The translations under genes were made by a program, and so were the position numbers. DNA of 64,000 bases from Diploptera punctata (lineage: Eukaryota; Arthropoda; Insecta; Blattodea; Blaberidae): NCBI GenBank assembly GCA_030220185.1, contig JASPKZ010007296.1, positions 310,001 to 374,000 on the forward strand, written 5' to 3'. Under the pieces are notes generated by a model. That model was not told the DNA's origin, searched no databases, and was given only the letters and a program-made list of their open reading frames with translations. Position 1 is the first letter of the stretch. Each line of letters starts with the position of its first letter. Of this stretch, positions 55,201 to 64,000 are shown piece by piece.

Positions 55201-55539
55201 TATGTATACTTCAATTAGGCCTACTAGTTGAATTTTTAAATATATTTACAAAATGTATTTCATCAATTACAAAAATTAATTGTCTGTATCACTTTGTCCT
55301 TGAGGCAATCCTCTAATGAGGAAAGTTTTATATAATAAATAAATAAAGCTTCTTAAATTAACAGGTTGCTATAGTTGAAAAGACATACAGCATAATTTTA
55401 TTTATTTTTTGTTGTATTTTGTAGAAATTTAATTAACATAAATTGAAAATGTTATTTCAAAAAATTATTTTATTAAGGAATTGGCACTTTCCAAATTGAC
55501 CAATCACATTTCTTCATCAAATGAATGTTTAGTGAATCG

Positions 55540-55900
55540 ATAGGTCGAAACATCATTCGACCTTGTGTGTACTTAAGATTAAATTTAAATGTTTCATACC
55601 TCACCGCGTATCCAGTCTTCTAACTAGACTGGTTTCGAAGTCTGGGCAGCTTCATCTTCAGTAATTTTTCCTCGACTGATGTCATGTCGATCATAAGAAC
55701 TGCTTCTTCCTCCCTCTGTTGGTGGACCAATAAACCTCCGGATCATATCGAAATCCGCAGGAATTTCGTAGTTCATAAGTTTTTCTTTCTTGTTTTTTTT
55801 TAATGTTGTTTTTTCCAAACCATAAGTTCTTTTTTGTTTTTCTATTTGTTTAATTAGACTGGTCTTTGTATTGATTAGAATAAAATTTTAAGAAATATAA
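55540..55900 (-). mobile_element. PLE 3' end (family D)
   Basis: Minus strand: protein tail LMNYEIPADFDMIRRFIGPP (55770-55710), stop after SKPV at 55624, overlapped by a hammerhead motif, then gcggtgaggtatgaaaca (about 55605-55588). Left boundary near 55540 is uncertain. Confidence 0.78.
55622..55666 (-). ncRNA. Hammerhead ribozyme motif (family D)
   Basis: On the minus strand: stem I aauua/uaguu, CUGAAGA (55661-55655), extra U, GAAG...CUUC stem II, GAAA (55636-55633), CCAGUC with C at the cleavage position. Core fully conserved; stem III is not self-complementary here, but a longer CCAGUC/GACUGG pairing with the downstream bases is possible. Confidence 0.6.
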
Positions 55901-56374
55901 CACAGTACCTGAGATCTCAGTCATCCTCAATAACACACAACAACAAAGAATTACTCACAGACTCAAAATGTATCAGTAACTATGTTTTCGGACTCACAGA
56001 AGACGAAAATGATATTAGTTTTTTTTTAATCACCTAACAGAAGTCAGATATTTCCACCACAAGCTATAACAGAAGTGCTCGATTCCATGAGAGCCGCAGA
56101 CGCTATTGTATCTCAAACTGGTCACTCTTCTTTTTCTTTTGCTTGGTTTTATTACTCCTAGGGTGTGTTAAACCCTCAGGAATGCTCGGTTATACAGAAT
56201 TTCATGATTGTCACCGTCAAATACGTGAAGTAGTAGCTTGTAATACATCGTTCTATGCAGTTCGGCTAACATTACGAGTTAATCATTGTGATTGTGAGAT
56301 GTCGATCTATGCATTATTGTGTATAATTATGAAGCAATTAAATTAAAACAATCTACTATACCATTTGGGGCATG

Positions 56375-57690
56375 AGTTAAATAGTCACAGTTATTGCATT
56401 TATAAACTCCTTTATTTTTATATATGTTCATTTCCTCTATTTTATTTGAAATTATATTTTTTAGTTTATTTGTTCTGTAAGCAATTTTTATGTTTTTATG
56501 ATCTTTTTTTTAGGATTTTTGCCAGCTTTTGTGATTCTATCCCACTTATTATTACTTTTATCAATTTTCCTCCTTAATTGTGTTATATTTGTTATTTCTT
56601 CTTTTTTCTTTTGTTTCATAATTTATTTATCGTTCCTTCATTACAAATTTATAATTTATAAGCCAGAAGTTTTATATAATTTAATTCCTTATTATAATTT
56701 TCTTGGGTAAGTGGTAATTTCATCATCCTGCTGATTGAGCTGATAAAAGTGCTAATTTTTTGTTGTGGAGGATGTCTGGACGTTTTATGGATAGCGATTG
56801 TGTTGCTTGTGGGTTTTCTATATATGCCAATGTCCAAACTATTGCTATTTAAATTTTTTGTTAAGGTAAAATCTAGGTAATTTATTAAATTATTTTCCGT
56901 TTCCGATGTGAATTTTATTTTTTCATGTATCCTATTTAGTTCTATTAAAATATCTTTTTCTATTGAATTTTCATTGTCATATAATCATTAGAACATCGTC
57001 AACATAGCTTGTTATTAGTTTTATGTTGAATTTTTCCTTCAATTTTTCAAAATGTTTCTCTTCTAAAGAAAATTGCAGACAAAACCCCAGAAGTAGGACT
57101 GCCCATTTTGTGTGAAGTATTCAATATTGAATTTGAAGTAATTTTGTTTTTGCTATGTATTGATCATTTTACTTAGTTGTTTACTCTTCTAAATTTTGTA
57201 AGAAAATTTCAGACAAAATCCCCAAAGTAGGGTATACAGTCATTTTGTGTGAAGTATTCAATATTGAATTTGAAGTAATTTTGTTTTAACAGGAGTAATA
57301 GGTATGTTTTGTTTGTGGATCTTCGGCAATCCTTTCATTGTAGATACTATAGGATTATTATTGGTCCATTTATAGTTTGTTTATTTTTTGTTATAGGATT
57401 GTTTATTGTAATAATTTTATTTTCACCTTCAACTATTTTGTTACTATTTTTTAAAAGTTCCTTTACTCCTCTTTGGTATTTGTTTGTTGGATCTTTGTTT
57501 ATTTTCTGAATTTTGATTTCTTCTGTAAATTGTTTAGTTTTGTTTATATATTCTTCTTTGTTCAATAAAATATTGCATTACCTTTATCAGTTCTTATGAA
57601 TTATGATGTTAGTTTTAAGTTTTGTATTTAATTGTTTAAGGCTTTTTATGTTCCATAAGATAAAAACTTTAAAAACTGTACCTTTTGGCA
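56375..57690 (-). pseudogene. PLE reverse transcriptase and start of nuclease
   Basis: Minus-strand order: NIIIHKN and CNILLNKEEYINKTKQF (about 57620-57550, the ADKGNA/motif region), KINKDPTNKYQRGVKELLK, then GSPTSGVLSAIF, SYVDDVLMI (YVDD about 57006-56995), DIGIYRKPTSNTIAIHKTS, HPPQQKISTFISSISRMMKL, and KGVYKCNNCDYLTHAPN (GIY strand and CxxC, about 56420-56375). YVDD and the GIYRKPT block are hallmarks of PLE RTs. An 82-bp stretch (aaaattgcagacaaaac to aattttgtttt) is duplicated at 57069 and 57207. Many frameshifts. Confidence 0.85.
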
Positions 57691-57699
57691 GGTGTCGTC

Positions 57700-57860
57700 G
57701 TCCTCAACTGTGTTAAAATATTATAATTATCATGAGAGTGTTTTCTATTGTGTTCATTTGGTGACCGGCGTTAATGATATGTTTGGCATAGCTTGATTTA
57801 CCACCCGCATACATAAAATGTTTGAGGTGAGATATAAATCTTGTTTTAAAGTTTCTGACA
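57700..57860 (-). pseudogene. PLE nuclease fragment upstream of an RT
   Basis: Minus strand: GGKSSYAKHIINAGHQMNTI, the middle of a GIY-YIG domain, located just 5' of the RT start of the element above, as expected for the partial repeat (pseudo-LTR) arrangement of PLEs. Confidence 0.6.
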
Positions 57861-58082
57861 TATCAAACATTTTAATTTATTTCGTACTATGGTTTTGTTA
57901 GAACTTAGAAAAAATTATGGAGAGATTTTGTGTAACAAACAAATATTTAAGAATTGTAAAAAAATGTATTAAGGATCAATACAAAATGTTAAAATAGTAA
58001 ACAGTTTTAATTAATATAAAATTATATAATATTCACCTGAAAGGTCCGTCTCCTCAACTTAATTAATCATTTAACTGTAGCG

Positions 58083-58420
58083 CTTTAGGGACTTGTTCCA
58101 TCATCGGCAGGATTCAAAACTGGTGTTTCACTGAAGATCTGGTAGAGGGGGTTGCATGTATTGGGTTCGTTTTCGTTTATCAGGCTGTCGTTGTGAGCTG
58201 CTTTCATGATTTCCATCTCTTCGAGTACGTTTATCTTCGCTGGATTATTTTCTCTGTGCATTACTGTTAGGGTGTTTTCAATATTTAACATGCGATGTCC
58301 TTCATGGATAACGTGTTTTGCATAGCTTGATTTCCCTTCTGCGTGAATGAAGTCTCGAAAATGTTCTTTGAATCTGATGTTAAAACTCCTGTTTGTCCTT
58401 CCTATATAAAATTTGTTGCA
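58083..58420 (-). pseudogene. PLE GIY-YIG nuclease part, inverted arm, frame intact
   Basis: From 58420 leftward the frame DCNKFYIGRTNRSF, NIRFKEHFRDFIHAEGKSSY, AKHVIHEGHRMLNIENTL and NVLEEMEIMKAAHNDSLINE to the stop at about 58085 is uninterrupted. It lacks the GIY strand because the inverted copy starts at the CxxC. The forward arm is frame-broken at the same place. Confidence 0.85.
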
Positions 58421-59320
58421 GTCACCGAAGAAATAGAAGTTAATAACAGCATAAACTACTTAGATTTGTCTATAACCAAAAATCTACACAACAATAAACT
58501 AGAAATCGGTATCTACCGGAAACCCACAAACAATGCTCTGGCTATAAACAAAAATTCTACACACCCTTTCCAACAGAAAATTAGTAAATTTAATAGCTTA
58601 GTCAGTAGAATGTTGAAACTCCCATTAAGCAAAGACAATTATATCCAAGAACTCAACTACATTAAGTATATGGCAAAAACCAATGGCTATAATGAAGAAT
58701 TCATAGATAAGCTCGTAAAAAAACAAAAAAGGAAGAACAACATAACTAACATAACTAAACTAGAAAAAGAATCTGACAACAACAAGAAAACATGGATAAC
58801 ACTTACATACACAGGAAAAGAAACGACAAAAAAATTAGCCAATGCACTAAAGAAAAGCCGATAAAAAACGTAAAAAATAGCATACAGAACCAATAACAAA
58901 TTAAACAACATAATAAACAATAACATTGAAGAAAATAACATTTTCAACAGAAAAGGAGTTTTATAAACTGACATGTAAGGACTGCAACAAATTTTATATA
59001 GGAAGGACAAACAGGAGTTTTAACAATCAGATTCAAAGAACATTTTCGAGACTTCATTTCACGCAGAAGGGAAATCAAGCTATGCAAAACACGTTATCCA
59101 TGAAGGACATCGCATGTTAAATATTGAAAACACCCTAACAGTAATGCACAGAGAAAATAATCCAGCGAAGATAAACGTACTCGAAGAGATGGAAATCATG
59201 AAAGCAGCTCACAACGACAGCCTGATAAATGAAAATGAACCCAATACATGCAACCCCCTCTACCAGATCTTCAGTGAAACACCAGTTTTGAATCCTGCCG
59301 ATGATGGAACAAGTCCCTAA
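58421..59320 (+). pseudogene. PLE RT C-terminus and GIY-YIG nuclease, forward arm
   Basis: 58422-58864 encodes NYLDLSITKNLHNNKLEIGI, YRKPTNNALAINKN, HPFQQKISKFNSLVSRMLKL and KTWITLTYTGKETTKKLANA. 58926-59120 encodes FYKLTCKDCNKFYIGRTNRS, then shifts. 59114-59320 resumes with MLNIENTLTVMHRENN to PADDGTSP and the stop. Small indels relative to the inverted arm disrupt KEHFRDF. Confidence 0.88.
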
Positions 59321-59640
59321 AGCGCTACAGTTAAATGATTAATTAAGTTGAGGAGACGGACCTTTCAGGTGAATATTATATAATTTTATATTAATTTTGA
59401 ATAAACCTCAACGGAACACATCATGAATCTTATAAAAGTTGATTAAACAGTTTTAGCAGAAATGGAAAAAGTGAATAGTGCAACAGTGTCATGAATATTT
59501 TATGGTATAGCAAAGTGAGTCATAAACTATAGTTTAGCCCCAAGAACATTACTATAAATAAGATCTTGGGGAATTATAATACAAATAACTACTTGATGTA
59601 ATAAAAAGAAACAAAGAACTGTCATTATTTTTTTTGTGCA

Positions 59641-59722
59641 ATAATAATAATAATAATAATACTTTATTTATTCTGGCAGAGTTAAGGCCATAAGGCCCTC
59701 TCTTCCACTCAACCAGTACAAA
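59641..59722 (-). repeat. Conserved retroelement tail, second copy
   Basis: (aat)n then actttatttattctggcaga, gagttaaggccataaggcc, ctcttccactcaaccag, as at 37482-37568. Confidence 0.75.
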
Positions 59723-59756
59723 TACAAATAAATATTTGACAAATATTATAGATATA

Positions 59757-61082
59757 CAGGGTGGACCGCTCGAATGGACCTAATTTCAATTGCTTGTTAC
59801 TGGCAAACGGTTGAAGATAGAAACTTAAAACAACGTTCATAGTACAGAAAAACTCACCAAGTTTCGAATCCTGTCGGTAGATGGCACAAAGATACGTTTC
59901 TCGTTCTTAGATTTAATTGTTTGTGAAAATGGCGACTCCGCAGATGAAAGCGCAAGCTGTTTTGTGGTATGCGGAGTTTAAATCAATCATTAGAGTTCAA
60001 AGGGAGTTCCGGCGTGTGTTTAACCGTGATGCTCCAACTGCTAGAAGCATAAAGAAGTGGCGTGATACATTATTAGCTACAGGATCTGTGTTGAAGAAGC
60101 ATGGTGGTGGTCGCAGAGCATCCGATGAAATGGTAGCAAATGTTCAAGCCGCATTTGAGCGAAGCCCCCGGAAGTCATTAAGAAGAGCTTCGCGGGAACT
60201 TCAAATACCCAAATCGACATTACAACGGATTGTCCACAAACGCCTCAAACTGCACGCATATAAAGTGCAGTTAGTGCAACGTCTGGAGCCGAATGACATG
60301 CCGAAACGAGTGGAATTCGCCAATACGATTGCTGGACCGTCTCGGCGCTGATCCTGACTTCATGACCAAGATTTTCTTCCCGGACGAAGCCACTTTCCAT
60401 TTGTCAGGCAAGGTAAACCGGCATAATGTGCGGATCTGGGGATCGGAGAATCCTCACGCTATTCAAGAGCATGTTCGTGATAGTCCGAAGATGAATGTTT
60501 GGTGCAGTTTGTCACATAATAAGTCATTGGACCGTTTTTCTTCGCCGAGAAAACACTGTCGTGGTACCACATATCTTGACATGCTGGAGCAGTTCTTCTT
60601 TCCACAAAATTGAACAACTGCAGCCTAACATCGTTTTCCAGCAAGATGGTGCTCCTCCCCACTGGTCCAATGAAGTTCGTACGACTTTGGACAACATTTT
60701 CCCTGGCCGTTGGATTGGTAGGGGAGGACCAATCGCGTGGCCCCCGAGATCTCCCGATTTAACACCACTGGATTTCTTTCTCTGGGGCTATGTCAAAGAT
60801 AAAGTTTACACCACCCCAGTCAAAGACCTTCGTGATCTTCGTGAGCGCATCATAGAGGCTATTGAGAACATTCCAGAAGACATACTCCAACGTACTTGGC
60901 AAGAAATTGTTCCGCTTTGATATCGTCACAGTGACTGCTGGGGCTCATATAGAGATGTGGTGATCTGGATATCAAAACTTGGTGAGTTTTTCTGTAATAT
61001 GAACGTTGTTTTAAGTTTCTATCTTCAACCGTTTGCCAGTAACAAGCAATTGAAATTAGGTCCATTCGAGCGGTCCACCCTG
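59757..61082 (+). mobile_element. DD41D mariner-type transposon with TIRs of about 115 bp
   Basis: Left end cagggtggaccgctcgaatg and right end cattcgagcggtccaccctg are exact complements, flanked by TA at 59755-59756 and 61083-61084. The match continues through gcttgttactggcaaacgg to cgttcat/atgaacg and ctcaccaagttt/aaacttggtgag. 1326 bp. Confidence 0.95.
59929..60920 (+). pseudogene. DD41D mariner-type transposase, three frames
   Basis: 59929-60351: MATPQMKAQAVLWYAEFKSI, paired helix-turn-helix region RSIKKWRDTLLATGSV, a GGGRRASDE linker, RKSLRRASRELQIPKSTLQR. 60345-60613: DPDFMTKIFFPDEATFHLSG (first catalytic D), VWCSLSHNK. 60610-60920: NIVFQQDGAPPHWSNEVRTT (second D), RWIGRGGPIAWPPRSPDLTP and LDFFLWGYVKDKVYTT; 41 residues lie between the second D and the D of LDF. 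Only two frameshifts separate an otherwise good protein. Confidence 0.93.
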
Positions 61083-61084
61083 TA

Positions 61085-61696
61085 CACTATACTAATTATA
61101 AACAGTTAAAGATACAATAAATGTAACAATGTAAATGTCATGTACAAACAACATTTTATAGGGTAATAACAATAATGATACGATAATAATAATAATAATA
61201 ATATAAATATGATACATTATACGGGAAACACCAATTAATATATATATCTTACACTGGATAATAATGAAGTCGAGTTTAGAGCAAATATAAATTTAGATTT
61301 CTTTTAAAAGATGCCAATTTGTTGTACTTACAGCAATGGCGACCAATATTGAAAGTTCAACTTCCTACATTTGGGGTTGCCAACCTAAATAACTATACTG
61401 TAATTTTACATATTACAAACCACGTGTGGGAAGTAAAACTACTGCCCTTTATGTATACTACGTACAATGTATATAAAAATTCCAAAAGGTAGTGTTAATA
61501 TACATTATACGAAACAAATCACAGCATTTTAAATGAACTGAACTTTATTTGAAACAATATATAACAATAAATACGTACTTGCTGCCATTTTATCATTGAT
61601 TGGTGTAACGGCCTCCTGTAGTTTCAACTAATAAACATTGCTCACACTGTTAACGTTAGTCAGTTGTTTATAATGAATGCAAATATTTTCAACAAA
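61085..61696. other. AT-rich interval, nothing assigned
   Basis: An (aat)n tract lies at about 61184-61203; otherwise no structure recognised. Confidence 0.35.
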
Positions 61697-62003
61697 GATG
61701 TTATTATTTCTTCTTCTTCCTTTCATGTGATAGACCTAGTGGTCTGTTACGTTCTCAATCCAACGTTTGAAGGGCCTGCCCAAAGATATCTTGCCTGGTG
61801 GCTGGTAATTTAAGATTTGACGTGGTATTCTTGTTCTGCTCATTCTTCTTATGTGAGATTTCCAGTTGTTTCTGTATTTTTGTACATATTCCATGACTGA
61901 TTCTGTTTGTAATTCTTTGAGAATCTCAGAATTCCTTTTATGTTCTGTTCTTGAGTAACCTGCAGTACATCTCATAAATTTCATATCTGCCGCAGTTAGT
62001 CTT
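61697..62003 (-). pseudogene. LINE C-terminal fragment with (AAG)n tail
   Basis: Minus strand: PEQRLTAADMKFMRCTAGYS, EHKRNSEILKELQTESVMEY, RNNWKSHIRRMSRTRIPRQI and LGRPFKRWIE, ending in ggaagaagaagaaataat. Related to the LINE at 51480-51700. Confidence 0.82.
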
Positions 62004-62107
62004 TGTTCTGGAAATGTGTGCTATTATGCATTGCAGAGACTCTTGATGTCCCAACTCCTTTCAAAAAACATTAAACTGAAAATATATAAAACTATTATTC
62101 TACCAGT

Positions 62108-63457
62108 CAGATAGCATTTTTGTAAGTTAGCAGGGAAAAAGTGGGGTTGCAACACACAAACCCTAAACACCTTCTACCAAATGTACATAAAACCTGTACT
62201 TCAATATTGTGAAGAAATCCTAGTAACTACTAAAGTGGAAAAACTTAATAAATTGCAGAACCAAATCCTTCGTCTGATAACATGAGCCGTTAAAACAACA
62301 CCAATCACTGCCATGCAAATCTTAACAAATAACCCAAACATAGCATTTGAAATTGAGAAAACACAGCCAGTCACACGTATGAAAAATTTTTAAGGCTACC
62401 CCATAATAACTGGACCCAAAGAAAACCACAAGTATGTTTAAAATCTCAGCAAAGCTTCCTAAGCATTGTACAAGAAATCAAACAGAAAATTGCAACTTCC
62501 ACATTCAAAAGAAAATATGCAGATGAGAAACAACCCTCTAGAATTTTTGGAAATCGAATATAACCTTCATTTAACAGAAGACATCAAGAAATCTGAAACT
62601 CCTCCATATATTTTAAAACAAATGTCACTGGAAATAATAAAGATACCCAGCTCCTGAATGGATACATATTTTTACAGATGGCTCCAGCCTACCAAATGAC
62701 GGTGGCACTGGTGCTGGTGCAGTATGTCCACTTTTTTCCTTTTTATCGTAAACTAAAAACAAATTCACAACAAACTTTGATGGCGAAATTCTAGCAATTT
62801 TCTTAAGTTTACAAAATCCTTTATATCACATCCAAAAATTTACAAAAGTTGTAATTCTATGTGACTCCAAAGCAGCCATTCTTGCTATAACACGAGACAC
62901 AACACCCAAAAGCATCAAAATTATCGAATGTCACAAAATGATAAAACAGTTATCCCGTCTACAAAAAAAAAGTTGTACTTCAATGGATTCCGGCCCATTG
63001 TGGAGTGACAGGCAATGAAATAGCCGATTTTTCTAGCCAAGAAGGGTAGCAAAATTGTTTCAAACCCAACTTCTGCTCCAGTTTCCTTTCACTCTATCAA
63101 AAAGAATTATCTCAAAATAATACATCAATAAACTTAGAGAAGAATACACCACCAAAACATCTGGAAAGGAATGGGAAAATCTACAAGCTTATGGCATTAC
63201 TACATTACAAAGAAAATCCGCAGTAGCAACATTCAGACTGCTAACAGGACATGACTGCTTGAATAAACACCTACACAGAATTGGCATAACAGATTCACCT
63301 AAATGCCCTTTTTGCAATTTAAATGAAGATATGGAAAGAAACCATTTCCTCCGTTGTCCAGCTTTTGTAGAAGAGACCAGCCTTTCTGCTAAATATTGGA
63401 GTGCAAGAGAGCGAATGATTTCATTATCAAGTGCTCGACATTAGATACCAACCAACC
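62108..63457 (+). mobile_element. RNase H-bearing non-LTR retrotransposon, 14-bp TSD
   Basis: attattctaccagt is at 62094-62107 and 63458-63471. The copy is 5'-truncated in the RT C-terminus and ends in ataccaaccaacc. RNase H sequence and a terminal Cys knuckle place it in the I-type group of LINEs. Confidence 0.88.
62150..63444 (+). pseudogene. I-type LINE: RT end, RNase H, Cys knuckle
   Basis: TFYQMYIKPVLQYCEEILVT and LNKLQNQILRLIT (about 62170-62280) are the RT thumb end. FTDGSS..NDGGTGAGAV (about 62675-62720) holds the first RNase H Asp; LQWIPAHCGVTGNEIADF (about 62980) the His and last Asp. 63206-63444: SAVATFRLLTGHDCLNKHLH, then CPFCNLNEDMERNHFLRCPA, a CCHC-like knuckle. Stops and shifts throughout. 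Confidence 0.85.
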
Positions 63458-63925
63458 ATTATTCTACCAGTTATATTATATGGGTGCAAAACATGAACTC
63501 TTACTTTAAGGGAGGAAAGGAGATTACAAGTATTTGAGAATAAAGTACTTAGGAAAATTTTTGGACCAAAGAGAGATGAACGGACAGGTAGGTGAATGGA
63601 GAAGACTACATAACAATGAATACATGGTCTTTATAGGAAGCCAGATATAATAAGAACAGTAAGTCTCATAGACTGTGATGGGCAGGACATGTTGAACGTA
63701 TGGGGAATGGAAGACTTGCATGGAAGCTTCTTGAAGGAAAGCTAGAGGGAAACGCCCAGTTGGTAGAACAAGAATGAGGTGAGAGAATAACTTTAACTAT
63801 GATTTGAGGGAAGTAGATTATACAGGGAATGATTGGAAAGCATTGGCTCAGGATAGGGATGTATGGAGAGCTTATGTCCGCGTGGCCATGAACCTGCGGG
63901 TTCGATAGTGCCAGTGAGTATAACT

Positions 63926-64000
63926 CTGTAATTATCAATTTCTGGACCCATGTTGTAATACACGTTTTTTCTTCTCCTAATATGGAGAATTCATTTCTGA
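63926..64000. other. Window end, nothing assigned
   Basis: Short AT-rich end. Confidence 0.3.

Larger units (their letters stand above)
51960..55350 (+). mobile_element. LINE with restriction-like endonuclease (R2-like), split by a PLE
   Basis: One zinc finger, RT and C-terminal REL endonuclease in a single series of frames, followed by a 3' end with ataaataaataaa at about 55335-55349. This layout is that of the R2-type superclade. It is not next to rDNA here. The PLE insertion 52651-52991 sits between the N-terminal part and the RT. Confidence 0.85.
58010..59443. mobile_element. PLE with inverted 5' piece, 12-bp TSD (family F)
   Basis: taaacagtttta lies at 57998-58009 and 59444-59455. Left: inverted 3' end (58010-58420). 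Right: forward copy from the RT C-terminus to the 3' end (58421-59443). Near each end aatcctgccgatgatggaac and agtccctaaagcgct resemble a decayed hammerhead with self-complementary AGCGCU, followed by cctttcaggtgaat. Confidence 0.92.
62005..63925 (+). mobile_element. RTE-a LINE 3' end split by another LINE
   Basis: 62005-62107 and 63458-63925 are colinear with 41280-41484 plus 43709-44075. Translation after the insertion: LREERRLQVFENKVLRKIF, GPKRDERTG, then shifted fragments up to VWRAYVRVAMNLRV and gtgccagtgag. Confidence 0.85.

Overview
This is a eukaryotic, AT-rich, repeat-dominated window. The mix of Penelope-like elements, mariners, piggyBacs, RTE-type LINEs, a restriction-like-endonuclease LINE and tRNA-derived SINEs suggests an arthropod, most likely an insect; I cannot place the species. 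No ribosomal RNA, bacterial operon, CRISPR array or convincing complete host gene is visible. The one clear piece of host gene is a single minus-strand exon at 32004-32167. It encodes the metallo-beta-lactamase HxHxDH motif of a LACTB2-like endoribonuclease and is bounded by a GTAAGT donor and a TTTAG acceptor. Much of the window may therefore be intron of that gene.

Layout. 0-8.3 kb: Penelope-like (PLE) palindromes, a dead mariner (1284-2615), a MITE, LINE relics, a tRNA-derived SINE (7110-7513). 8.3-16 kb: two relics of one cut-and-paste transposase family, one split by a PLE (9080-9329), the other (10675-14291) hosting a piggyBac (12280-13611); then an inverted/tandem array of tRNA-like units (14749-15904) with a 105-bp hammerhead-bearing insertion. 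16.5-28.8 kb: fold-back elements with very long inverted arms, a pyrimidine-rich tract of mini-satellites (about 20.0-21.75 kb) and a palindrome about 3.7 kb across. 28.8-36.2 kb: PLE nuclease fragment, LINE relics, the LACTB2-like exon, a deleted piggyBac and a 666-bp PLE palindrome. 37.1-44.1 kb: one RTE-type LINE split by three later insertions (PLE, mariner, and a second RTE copy with an internal inversion typical of twin priming). 44-50 kb: SINEs and low-copy repeats. 50.1-55.4 kb: LINE relics, then a long LINE with an N-terminal zinc finger, RT and C-terminal restriction-like endonuclease, split by a PLE with a 12-bp target duplication. 55.5-59.4 kb: two PLEs that retain RT (YVDD) and GIY-YIG modules. 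59.7-64 kb: a DD41D mariner with long TIRs, and an RTE tail split by an RNase H-bearing LINE.

Most notable signal: at least ten PLE insertions share one architecture. An inverted copy of the element's 3' end forms the left side and the forward 3' end forms the right side, with 12-15 bp target duplications where these could be read. Most carry a hammerhead-ribozyme-like motif (CUGANGA, stem II, GAAA) with two recurring peculiarities: a U between the CUGANGA box and stem II, and a self-complementary stem III. A splice-donor-like GAGGTRAG often follows. The families as such are known; the combined pattern is what deserves checking.
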